Assembly (NCBI GenBank): GCA_964598485.1
Contig: CAZRCD010000001.1
Span: forward strand, 62,001-126,000
DNA from: SOJA01 sp964598485
GTDB lineage: Archaea > Thermoproteota > Bathyarchaeia > Bathyarchaeales > Bathycorpusculaceae
Direction of reading: 5' to 3'
DNA length: 64,000 nucleotides
Part shown: piece after piece, positions 16,396 through 23,672 of the stretch
Position numbering within the stretch: the stretch's first letter is position 1
Layout of the letters: the number at the start of each line of letters is the position of its first letter
Program-made: the position numbers and the translations under genes
Notes under the pieces: model-generated
Told to the model about the DNA's origin: nothing
Database searches by the model: none
The model's input: only the letters and a program-made list of their open reading frames with translations

Positions 16396-17699
16396 AAGAA
16401 CTTTTTCAGATCAACCCTTCTGTATTCCTCTTTTTTAAACCCTTTACCTGTTTTTTGGAAAGGAATCGTTGCGTCTAACCCCATCTTACAAGTTGTCGCT
16501 TTTTTTCCTTCAGTTAAATCTCCAGATGGGTCAAGAGAAGACCCTCTTTGTTCTGGAAAGATGACAGCGTCTTTGTCTGCTTGAAATCTCGTTGCAATCG
16601 CCCACTCGACGTCGTTTGGGTCGTAGATGTTTATGTCGTCATCTACAACAACACAGTGTTTCAATGAGCGGTGACCTTTAAAAGCTGCTTCAATCGCTTT
16701 CTTTCCGTCATCTGGGTTCTGTTTCTTTATTTGCACCACGGCGTGGAGCCAGCTGCAACCGCCAGGGGTTATGTAGACATCTTTGCATTCGCAGACCTTG
16801 TTCACTTCGTTGAAAATTGTTGGTGCTTTGGGCATTCCCATTAGGAACTTGTGTTCGTTTCTTCCGGCAAGTATGGTTTGGTAAATTGGGTTTTCTCTGT
16901 GAGTTATGCACTTGATTTTTATCACTGGTTGCTGTCTCACTCTATCGACAATTCCCGTCAGGTCTAAGAACGGTCCCTCTGATGTTCTTTCTTTTGTTAT
17001 CCTTCCTTCTAACACAATCTCGCAGTCTTTCGGAACCTCAACGTCAATGGTTTTGCACTTCACTAACTCTGTTTTTTCCAGTGCATTAGCCATTCCCATT
17101 TCGTCAACGTCTTTTGGTAGAGACGTGGAAGCCGCGAGGAGAACAGCTGTTGAGTTGCCTATGCAAATTGCGATGTCAAGTTCACCGCCAGACTTCTTGA
17201 GGGCAGTGTCGGTTCCCCTCTCTTCAACGATTCTGGCTACGAACCTGTTTTTATCTAGTAGCATCAATCTGTGGAAACATGTGTTTCTACCCAATTCAGG
17301 ATCTTTTATTACGCAGATAGCGGATGCAATATATTTTCCACCGTCTTTTTCTGTGTACCTCATTATGGGAAGCTTTGTTAAGTCAACGTCCTTTTCAACT
17401 ATTTCTTGGCATTCTCCCTTCTCCACAACATTGGGGCGTACAGGGTTTTCTATGGCATTGGATAATTTGGGCAATAATTGTTCTTTCTCTATGTTCAAGG
17501 CTTTGGCAATCAGTTCTTTAGAAGAGACGAGGCCGCCTGCAACAGGGATGTTTGATTCTTTCACTTTCTCGAAGAATACTGGTTTCTCGCCGAGAGCATC
17601 TATAATCCCCGCCATTTCATACTCGGTTGACACTTCTTTTTTTATTTTTATCAATTCTCTACTTTTGTCAAGTTGTTCCAGAAAACTTCTAAAACTCAA
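16392..17699 (-). CDS. UbiD-family decarboxylase, probable anhydromevalonate phosphate decarboxylase
   Basis: 435 residues of the UbiD fold, which uses prenylated FMN to decarboxylate alpha,beta-unsaturated acids. Sequence features: DLTKLPIMRYTEKDGGKYIASAI, NTCFHRLMLLDKNRF, EMGMANAL, EGPFLDLTGIVDRVRQQPVIKI and the C-terminal HRSLKHCVVVDDDINIYDPNDVEWAIATR. Adjacent to both phosphomevalonate dehydratase subunits, so the substrate is most likely trans-anhydromevalonate 5-phosphate and the product isopentenyl phosphate. The UbiX-type flavin prenyltransferase that would supply the cofactor is not in this window. Confidence 0.92.
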   Translation of the reverse strand: MSFRSFLEQLDKSRELIKIKKEVSTEYEMAGIIDALGEKPVFFEKVKESNIPVAGGLVSSKELIAKALNIEKEQLLPKLSNAIENPVRPNVVEKGECQEIVEKDVDLTKLPIMRYTEKDGGKYIASAICVIKDPELGRNTCFHRLMLLDKNRFVARIVEERGTDTALKKSGGELDIAICIGNSTAVLLAASTSLPKDVDEMGMANALEKTELVKCKTIDVEVPKDCEIVLEGRITKERTSEGPFLDLTGIVDRVRQQPVIKIKCITHRENPIYQTILAGRNEHKFLMGMPKAPTIFNEVNKVCECKDVYITPGGCSWLHAVVQIKKQNPDDGKKAIEAAFKGHRSLKHCVVVDDDINIYDPNDVEWAIATRFQADKDAVIFPEQRGSSLDPSGDLTEGKKATTCKMGLDATIPFQKTGKGFKKEEYRRVDLKKFL

Positions 17700-17750
17700 T
17701 CTTCTCCCTTCTATAAAGGTAATTTCTTGTTTCTAATAAGGCTGTTTTCT

Positions 17751-18695
17751 TTATATTTTTTGAATCCCGATCTTTGCTTTCAGTACGTTGAATCCCTCTT
17801 TTTTCATTGCTGTGGCAACTGCTTCTTGCAGTTCTTTTCCCGGCGTTAGCGCTATCATGCAGCCTCCACCTCCGCCGCCAGTTAGTTTTGCTCCAAACGC
17901 GCCTTGCTCCAGAGTTAGATTGATGAGATAGTCTAATTCTTTGCAGGAAACTTCAATTTCTTGCAGTAAGCCATGATTTTCGTTCATTAGCCTCCCGATT
18001 TTCCTTAAATCAAAGTCTTCTAAGGCTTTTCTCGCTTGGAACGCCAACGATTCTGCTTGATTGAACAATGGATCGTATTTTTCTGGATTTTCTTTCTTTC
18101 TTTCCGCAACGCCTGCAACCATTTTTTTTGTGTCAGCGACAACTCCCGTGTTGCCTATGACAATTTCAACGGGCTTCCTTATGCTTAATCTTTCAATTGT
18201 GTTTGGGCCTCCACTTAAATTCCTTCTGAACCAGATTAATCCTCCGTAGGTTGCGGCAGTGTTGTCGATGCCCGAGGGTGTTCCAGCGTAAGCTTTCTCA
18301 GCTTCATAAGCGATTTCGTTGATTCTTTCATCTGATAAAATCATTTCTAACTCTTCTGCTATGGCTCTGGCAATTGCAACGCTGCTTGCTGCAGAAGCAC
18401 CGATTCCGCTGAAACTTGGGAGATTTCCTCCTAACCAAATCTCTAAGAATGCTTTTCCCAAATCGATTCCCATGGTTTTAAGCATTCTCTCAATTGATTC
18501 TTTCTGTTGCGTTCGTTTCTTTTCAGTGTAACCTTTTGCACCCCTTCTTTCATCTTTTATAGTGATTCCTTCTCCAAATTTTCTCACTTCAGCGTGAGCC
18601 GTCAAATCAATTGCAGAAACAATTCCCGGCACGCCGTGAACAACGAAATGTTCGCCAAACAAAATGACTTTTCCGAAACCTGTACCTCTTCCCAT
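17751..18695 (-). CDS. mvk: Mevalonate kinase (paralog 1, in the isoprenoid operon)
   Basis: GHMP kinase of 314 residues phosphorylating mevalonate at O5. Motif 1 is GFGKVILFGEHFVVHG, motif 2 PSFSGIGASAASSVAIA (ATP loop), motif 3 KLTGGGGGGCMIAL. The substrate/catalytic loop is GTPSGIDNTAATYGG, the canonical mevalonate-kinase pattern with the catalytic Asp. The ATG at 18695 is chosen because AGGTGG lies just upstream; the GTG at 18704 is part of that site. It heads the run UbiD-AcnX-IDI2-GGPPS. A second, more divergent copy is at 23659-24642. Confidence 0.9.
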   Translation of the reverse strand: MGRGTGFGKVILFGEHFVVHGVPGIVSAIDLTAHAEVRKFGEGITIKDERRGAKGYTEKKRTQQKESIERMLKTMGIDLGKAFLEIWLGGNLPSFSGIGASAASSVAIARAIAEELEMILSDERINEIAYEAEKAYAGTPSGIDNTAATYGGLIWFRRNLSGGPNTIERLSIRKPVEIVIGNTGVVADTKKMVAGVAERKKENPEKYDPLFNQAESLAFQARKALEDFDLRKIGRLMNENHGLLQEIEVSCKELDYLINLTLEQGAFGAKLTGGGGGGCMIALTPGKELQEAVATAMKKEGFNVLKAKIGIQKI

Positions 18696-18972
18696 CGCAG
18701 CCACCTAAATAATCAATCATTTCCAAGAATTTAAATAAATGGATTATGCAGACTTCGAAGTTGAAATAATCAAAGAGGCTAAAGGCTCTCTGGGAAGCGG
18801 TTAGGGAAGTTTTCAAGCTTGTAGGTAGAGCGGGTGGAATCTGCCGAGAAACGTATACCGCGCGCTTTGAAGTTTTCAGGGGCAAATGCGAATTGGGAAC
18901 ATGTATTTGAGGTTAACAAAGTTTATTTTTGACGATATAACGTGTCGTAATATACAATAAAATGGTGCTCTT

Positions 18973-20196
18973 ATGAGCAAAACTGTTCAGACATTTAAAC
19001 CACGTGTCCTCTTAGGCAAACCTCCGAAAGTAACAATCCAGCATCTAGTAGTGGAGGATCCTGAACTCTATACTCTGCTTTCTCAAGAAAAAGAGGAGGA
19101 ACGGCTAACCTTCGTGAAAAGAGCCATAACAATGGGAGCTATAGCTCTCAAGAGCATAGTGTTACAGCAGAAGTTAGACTACGTGAAGACCACATTTAAG
19201 GGAATGACCGTGAAGTTGAATAACATCTTAACTCTTAACAAGAACGAGATGGAAGGAAAACTTGACAAAGCCTTTGGAAAAAATGGGGAACTCGAACTCA
19301 TGCTTGACAGGCATTTTGGCGAAGATGGAAAGCTGATGGATATACTTGACATGGACAACATGAAATCTCCTATAGGAAGGCTACGTGCACAAATAGAATC
19401 CTTCTTCGTTGGAAAGGACAGCACGGTCTATGGTGTACTAGACCCCTACAGAAAGGACTCACCAGCGTTCCAGCTCAGAGAGGAAATAATGAAGGAGCTT
19501 AGAAGCATAGAGACTATGATAAAAGAGCAGTTAGTAAGAGAAGAGGTCGAGAAGGTAACTCCTATCAAGGGGGCGAAATTCGAGAACGTAGTTGAAACAT
19601 TCCTTCAACGCGTAACAAAACCTTTCAATGATTTGGTAGAAAGAGTGACAAAAGAGACTGGAAAAATGGAGATGAAAAAGGGAGACTTCATTATAGTAAT
19701 TAATGATCCCTCAATCAAGCAGAACCGTCCAAGAATTGTCGTAGAGGCAAAGAGTGTGAAGCGTGTAGCCATTACAAGGAAGGGGTTACTAGGTTATCTG
19801 GACGGAGCCATGACAAACAGAGAAGCGAAATTCGCAATAGCTGTATCAGAAGTACCCCTTCCAATAAGCGTAGGACATTACAGAGAGTATGAGCAGAACA
19901 AGATTGTCTGCGAGTTTGGAGAAGATGGCTTACCATTCGAAGTTGCATACAAGGTCGCTAGAGCTCGAGTCCTAATAGAAATGTATGGTGAGGTTGAGGG
20001 GGTCGATGTGGCAAAGATGAATGCAATATTAAAACAGATAGAGACTGACTTGAACTCTATCCAAGGCATAAAAACAAAGGTTTCGCGGGTTCAGAACGTC
20101 TCGAGAGAAATCTCTGCGGACATTACCAATTTAGAGGACAAGATACGGGCGAGGCTTTCTGATTTGCAACGACTTCTAGTGACATCAGCAAAATAA
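18973..20196 (+). CDS. Coiled-coil protein with PD-(D/E)XK nuclease-like domain
   Basis: 407 residues. Residues about 60-200 are mostly helical and charged with coiled-coil character; about 210-330 form an alpha/beta domain with a nuclease-type core: KKGDFIIVINDPS (metal Asp), then RIVVEAKSVKRVAI (E-x-K), then a helix, KFAIAVSEVPLP. The C-terminus (from about 360) is again coiled coil. The architecture is like that of structural-maintenance-linked or defence nucleases, but I do not recognise a named family. The gene is alone on the plus strand, facing two minus-strand genes, the first of which also encodes a D...E-x-K domain. Confidence 0.6.
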   Translation: MSKTVQTFKPRVLLGKPPKVTIQHLVVEDPELYTLLSQEKEEERLTFVKRAITMGAIALKSIVLQQKLDYVKTTFKGMTVKLNNILTLNKNEMEGKLDKAFGKNGELELMLDRHFGEDGKLMDILDMDNMKSPIGRLRAQIESFFVGKDSTVYGVLDPYRKDSPAFQLREEIMKELRSIETMIKEQLVREEVEKVTPIKGAKFENVVETFLQRVTKPFNDLVERVTKETGKMEMKKGDFIIVINDPSIKQNRPRIVVEAKSVKRVAITRKGLLGYLDGAMTNREAKFAIAVSEVPLPISVGHYREYEQNKIVCEFGEDGLPFEVAYKVARARVLIEMYGEVEGVDVAKMNAILKQIETDLNSIQGIKTKVSRVQNVSREISADITNLEDKIRARLSDLQRLLVTSAK

Positions 20197-20213
20197 ATGT
20201 GTGCTAACCTGAA

Positions 20214-21143
20214 TTATAACCATTGACAACAATCTTCGTTTACATTCTTGAAATCCTCCCAAGTTAGCCAACCCAGCCTCTTGGACATGCTTTGACAATC
20301 GAGATTTTTTCTATGAGGCAGATCCTGACCTAAAGAGTACGGCTTGTTCTTATAATTATTAAATTTGTAACCGTATAGACGGCTTGTTGGGTTTTCTTTA
20401 AAAAGTCTCGGCGTAACCAGCAAAAACAGGGTTCTTTCTGGCTCTCTTTTATTTAGTGGATAGCAAAGAGTATCGTTTTTCTCCAGCATGACATCAATGT
20501 TGCGGGCAATTTGATTGCGCATGACATCGTACGTGATTTCATAGGACATGTCTGATAGCACTTTTGCTTCAATTATCACTGCAAATCCATTTCCTGAATT
20601 CAAAAGTATAGCATCAACATTTGTGGGACCTTCAAGATTCTTTTTGCTGTTGGCACTATCCAGGATATATGGGATCAATTGTCTTTTGGCGATGTTTTTT
20701 GATAACCATTCTTTGTAGATTTTGGGAGATGGCAAATTAGCTTCGAAAAATAGGTGTAATTTACCCTTAAAGCATTCTTTCCAACTGCTAATTCCTTCAA
20801 TTGGAGGCTCATTGCCGTAGGCGTCTTTGAATAAACGAGCATATTTCTGTGTTCTTTTTTTACTGTGGAAAATTGTCATCATGCACGCTGCAGTCCAGAA
20901 TCTTTCATCTCTTTCTATTTGGCACGGCAATTTCATCTCTTTCAGAGGTTTTCCAAGTCTGTTAGGGTTTCCAGCAAGATATGTTACATATCTTTCAACA
21001 CTGTTTTTGAAGTATTTAAGGTGATTAACATTCTTAATACACTCGTCATTTCGTCTGACATCAGCAAAATGCGACAACAATTGTTGTTCAGTGAATGGCA
21101 AGTATTCTCGATGCATAACAACTTTCATTTGGTTCCACTTCAT
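20214..21143 (-). CDS. Putative PD-(D/E)XK nuclease-like protein
   Basis: 309 residues, no signal or membrane segment. The recognisable part is GPTNVDAILLNSGNGFAVIIEAKVLSDMSY, with Asp on the first strand and E-x-K on the next, followed by a helix MRNQIARNIDVML and a strand LFLLVTPRLF; this is the restriction-endonuclease fold arrangement. The N-terminal 120 residues are helical and basic, perhaps DNA-binding. Neither a methyltransferase nor a helicase partner is adjacent, so a classic restriction system is not supported. It converges with the coiled-coil nuclease gene only 18 bases away. Confidence 0.5.
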   Translation of the reverse strand: MKWNQMKVVMHREYLPFTEQQLLSHFADVRRNDECIKNVNHLKYFKNSVERYVTYLAGNPNRLGKPLKEMKLPCQIERDERFWTAACMMTIFHSKKRTQKYARLFKDAYGNEPPIEGISSWKECFKGKLHLFFEANLPSPKIYKEWLSKNIAKRQLIPYILDSANSKKNLEGPTNVDAILLNSGNGFAVIIEAKVLSDMSYEITYDVMRNQIARNIDVMLEKNDTLCYPLNKREPERTLFLLVTPRLFKENPTSRLYGYKFNNYKNKPYSLGQDLPHRKNLDCQSMSKRLGWLTWEDFKNVNEDCCQWL

Positions 21144-21188
21144 CGTATTCTTTCAAGTGTCGCTTATAATTATTGCGCGCGCTAGAGT

Positions 21189-21737
21189 TCAAACGTTCTG
21201 TTTTCTGTCGTCCCTTGATCGAACTTGATGGTATGATTTAAATAAACGGTATCTACCCAGGCGTGGCCAACCAGATTTGGCATATTTTAGTTTGTCTGGG
21301 TTTTTCTTCAGCCAGTTCATCATGTGGAAGAAGCTCTTCGCCCTCTTCTTGTCTCTCTCCTTCAGCGGCTCATAGCCCAAGTTTCTTATTTCGTCAAGGT
21401 ACGCTGTTTCCGTGAGGCGTTGTGGCTCCCCAGTCACTTTAACTCTGCGAATTCGGTCGCTGCCATATGTCTTTCCCAAGTCCTCAACAGCTTGGTCAAA
21501 GATATAGCCCCTGCAGATGCAGATTGGTTCCTCTGCTTTGAGTTTGAGTTTGTCTAGTAGACGGGATACGATTCTTGAAGCTTGCGTCAGATACTCTTTT
21601 CTGCGGAACCGTTGAATTCTGAAATACTTGACATCCAAGAGTCCGTATCTGAATTCTTGGGTCTCATTGCGAAAGGCCCCTATGACCACGCCAGAAAGGA
21701 GGTCTCCAACACCAGCGTCATCTATGGTTATTGTCAT
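21189..21737 (-). CDS. Conserved-looking hypothetical protein, possible RNase H-like fold
   Basis: 182 residues. The N-terminus MTITIDDAGVGDLLSGVVIG puts two Asp at the end of a first strand, and a later CRGYIFDQAVEDLGK offers another acid, an arrangement reminiscent of RNase H-like nucleases. The C-terminal third is very basic (KERDKKRAKSFFHMMNW, then RLGRYRLFKSYHQVRSRDDRKQ), consistent with nucleic-acid binding. The fold assignment is weak. Its stop is followed within seven bases by a GCGCGCGC run. Confidence 0.45.
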   Translation of the reverse strand: MTITIDDAGVGDLLSGVVIGAFRNETQEFRYGLLDVKYFRIQRFRRKEYLTQASRIVSRLLDKLKLKAEEPICICRGYIFDQAVEDLGKTYGSDRIRRVKVTGEPQRLTETAYLDEIRNLGYEPLKERDKKRAKSFFHMMNWLKKNPDKLKYAKSGWPRLGRYRLFKSYHQVRSRDDRKQNV

Positions 21738-21781
21738 TTAAATACCGCTCCATTCTGCAGGAGGATGTGTCGCGCGCGTAT

Positions 21782-21943
21782 TTAATCAAATTTTCCACCG
21801 CTTCTCACACTTTCAGCCTTCGGCCTAAAAGGTCTTCTTGACTTTGGTTTGCTATACTTGGGACATCGCCTAACACAAACCCAAAATCCTTTTCTCATCT
21901 CCCAAACGCATCCACATAGATCAGTTAATCTCTCAGTCTTCAT
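21782..21943 (-). CDS. 53-residue cysteine-containing basic protein
   Basis: An ATG at 21943, with GGAG about ten bases upstream, opens 53 codons. The product has Cys10, Cys12, Cys23 and Cys27 in the order CGC then CVRRC, which could bind one zinc, followed by a strongly basic tail (KYSKPKSRRPFRPK). It fits exactly into the gap between the PDCD5-like gene and the preceding hypothetical protein on the same strand. Similar tiny zinc proteins are common among archaeal ribosomal or RNA-associated proteins, but no family is assigned. Confidence 0.45.
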   Translation of the reverse strand: MKTERLTDLCGCVWEMRKGFWVCVRRCPKYSKPKSRRPFRPKAESVRSGGKFD

Positions 21944-21973
21944 GTTCACGTCTCCAATTCCTAGTCGCGCGAG

Positions 21974-22336
21974 CTAAGGTTTTTCTCTCATTTTTTCTGA
22001 GAGTGACTTTAGTCTTCCATGTTCTTTAATCCTTATGGTGGTCTTCAGTCTAACCCTTAAGCCCATTTTTCTGAGGAGGTAATAGAGTTCCTGACCAGAA
22101 ACGTGTGTTATTTTACCAGAAGAAGCTAATTGGACAAGAATATTTCTCAACTTTTCGGCAATTTCCGGATATTGAGCTTGTGTGGCGTTGAAAACTTCCC
22201 AAGCACGATCAACAAAGACTCTTTTGAGCACATTTTGTTTGTTTCCTTCCTCTTTTTTCTTCCCCTCTGTCAAGAAACGTTTGCCCAATTGAGCAAGTCT
22301 TTGTCTTCTTAGTCTCTCGAGTTCGTGGTCACTCAT
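21974..22336 (-). CDS. DNA-binding TFAR19/PDCD5-family protein
   Basis: The ATG at 22336 gives 120 residues, the usual length. Features: N-terminal basic helix MSDHELERLRRQRLAQLGKR, then the three-helix core with QYPEIAEKLRNILVQLASSGKITHVSGQELYYLLRKMGLRVRLKTTIRIKEHG, the family signature. The longer start at 22402 adds a non-conserved leader and is rejected. Archaeal members bind DNA or associate with translation factors; the role is unsettled. Unlike the frequent archaeal arrangement, no S19e or L39e gene is adjacent. Confidence 0.88.
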   Translation of the reverse strand: MSDHELERLRRQRLAQLGKRFLTEGKKKEEGNKQNVLKRVFVDRAWEVFNATQAQYPEIAEKLRNILVQLASSGKITHVSGQELYYLLRKMGLRVRLKTTIRIKEHGRLKSLSEKMREKP

Positions 22337-22404
22337 AGCCTTTCTCCGTATTATTGTCAAGTAATTAAACTGATGCCTCTGCGTGTGCTTTCTTTGATGC
22401 AACA

Positions 22405-22649
22405 GCGCGCTGCTTTGTCCCTAAATTCCTGAAGTGTACGCGAATTTGTTAAATAGGATGCTGGGCCTGGTAGCTTAATCTTCGCTTTTCTTTCCTTATG
22501 TTACGGGCGAGAGCCAAATAACGTGGGAAAACAAGAAACAAGCTTATTTTGTCCCGTGCACCAGGTGCACAGACTTTTCACGGCGACTTTTCCAAACTCA
22601 CTAGAAGACGCACACATAAATAAGCTAATTTAGGGACAAGCCAGCGCGC
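22405..22649. repeat. 245-bp noncoding element bounded by 23-bp inverted repeats
   Basis: Left arm 22405-22427 and right arm 22627-22649 are reverse complements at 21 of 23 positions; each has GCGCGCTG outermost and TTGTCCCTAAATT inside. The interior (about 200 bases) has no protein gene and includes the GTGCACC dyad at 22551-22574. It could be a MITE-like element or a structured RNA closed by a long helix. Confidence 0.5.
22551..22574. repeat. Hairpin with GTGCACC-N-GGTGCAC dyad, copy 2
   Basis: GTGCACC (22556-22562), a single A, GGTGCAC (22564-22570), with outer GTC and GAC also complementary. Same dyad as 621-644, with changed but still pairing flanks. Confidence 0.6.
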
Positions 22650-22677
22650 GACATATTATAAGCCAAATAGAGCTGAC

Positions 22678-22705
22678 AAAAAAATAGGGGGGGTATCCCG
22701 TATTG
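22678..22705 (+). repeat. A7-TA-G7-TA motif with CGTATTG, copy 1
   Basis: Seven A, TA, seven G, TA, then CGTATTG a few bases on. The same order occurs on the minus strand at 44795-44821, also between two GCGCGC runs. Confidence 0.5.
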
Positions 22706-22737
22706 CTTGAAAAAAACGCCAAAAAACTCGCGCGTTC

Positions 22738-22854
22738 ATGGACGTAAATTCAATAACTCTTTCAGATAGATTGAAAGAACTGGAAAAATACTGTTTAATC
22801 CAAAGAGAAGCACTCGCAGAAACACCTCCAAGAGTTAAATACTCTCTTAAGCGC
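22738..22854 (+). pseudogene. Relic of a winged-helix (HxlR-type) regulator
   Basis: The frame encodes SITLSDRLKELEKYCLIQRE then ALAETPPRVKYSLKR, which is the second half of an HxlR/winged-helix domain (recognition helix LSxRLKELE, then the wing ending PPRVxYSL). The N-terminal helices and everything after the wing are missing. The fragment is bounded by CGCGCG at 22729-22734 and GCGCGCG at 22851-22857. Not expected to make a working regulator. Confidence 0.55.
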
Positions 22855-22871
22855 GCGGTCTATCCAACTCG

Positions 22872-23672
22872 CTATTCCTTCTCTATTAAAGTGCCTTTAA
22901 CTTTTTCCCCTTTAAGAGCTTTGTAAACATAGTTTGGCTTCGAGGCATTAACAACAGTTACTGGAATTCCTTGTTCTACGACTTTGGAAAGCTCAGCCAT
23001 TTTTCCGAACATGCCACCCGTAACATCACACGCAGCTGGCTTGTCAAGCTTGCTCTGGAGTTCCTGCAACTCCTCTAATGATAAATGCTTAAACATTTTT
23101 GCAGATTTCTTAACCTTCGGGTCACAATCATATAATCCATCTACGTCAACCCCTATTATGACACGTTCCGCACCCAGCTTCGTAGCGAGCACCGAAACAA
23201 GTTGGTCACCAGACAATATTGTGAAACCCAATTTTGAATCCAAAACTGCATCTCCATAGAGAACCGGAAAGAAACCCATTTTCAACTGCATCTTCAAAGG
23301 CGCATCTTCAAAGTGTTGAATTCTGCCATTTTTCGTTATTATGCACGAGGAAGGAGTGATGCTTACTGCGGGGATGTTGCGCCATATTAGTGCATCCATG
23401 AACAGCCCATTAAGCACAGTCATGACATGATGTGTTTCTGAAAAACCAATTTTCTGCATTTCTTCCTTAAATCCTTCCACTATAGCGTACCGTTGTGCAA
23501 CGGGATGCCCGAAACCTCCTCCACCATGCACAATTATCAGACTATCAACGTTTGCCCGTTGTATCTCTTCTGCCAAACGATTTATGACTTGCATTCGCAC
23601 CTGAAGCTCTTCATTCTTATCTGTGATTACGGAACCACCTATCTTCAAAATCGTTAATTCAGATTCCCTCAA
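22872..23672 (-). CDS. Isopentenyl phosphate kinase
   Basis: Amino-acid-kinase-fold enzyme of 266 residues that phosphorylates isopentenyl phosphate to IPP, the last ATP step of the archaeal mevalonate route. Seen: TILKIGGSVIT at the N-terminus, the VHGGGGFGHPVAQRY loop with the catalytic His, SGDQLVSVLATKLGAERVIIGVDVDGLYDCDP and CDVTGGMFGKM. Its start overlaps the second mevalonate kinase stop by 14 bases, so the two are cotranscribed. It takes the product of the UbiD-type decarboxylase encoded at 16.4-17.7 kb. Confidence 0.95.
   Translation of the reverse strand: MRESELTILKIGGSVITDKNEELQVRMQVINRLAEEIQRANVDSLIIVHGGGGFGHPVAQRYAIVEGFKEEMQKIGFSETHHVMTVLNGLFMDALIWRNIPAVSITPSSCIITKNGRIQHFEDAPLKMQLKMGFFPVLYGDAVLDSKLGFTILSGDQLVSVLATKLGAERVIIGVDVDGLYDCDPKVKKSAKMFKHLSLEELQELQSKLDKPAACDVTGGMFGKMAELSKVVEQGIPVTVVNASKPNYVYKALKGEKVKGTLIEKE

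Larger units (their letters stand above)
21175..22857. repeat. Cluster of seven GCGCGC spacers
   Basis: GCGCGC or CGCGCG (6-8 bp) occurs at 21175, 21771, 21966, 22405, 22644, 22729 and 22851. In the minus-strand direction four of them lie 3 to 20 bases after a stop codon (genes ending at 21189, 21782, 21974 and 22872). The motif is otherwise confined almost entirely to gaps elsewhere (535, 766, 6444, 18859, 44724, 44861). Confidence 0.55.

Noticed and set aside
16906..17736. 276-codon plus-strand frame
   Set aside because: Antisense shadow of the UbiD-type decarboxylase gene.
18720..18918. Plus-strand pieces FEVEIIKEAKGSLGSG and VFKLVGRAGGIC in the gap before 18973
   Set aside because: Look like fragments of a small protein, but they are interrupted by a stop, have no start, and I could not connect them to a family with confidence.
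20214..21143. Classic restriction-modification system around the nuclease-like genes
   Set aside because: No DNA methyltransferase or specificity subunit is adjacent.
22454..22530. tRNA-like start GGGCCTGGTAGCTTAATC
   Set aside because: No anticodon arm, T-arm or acceptor pairing follows.
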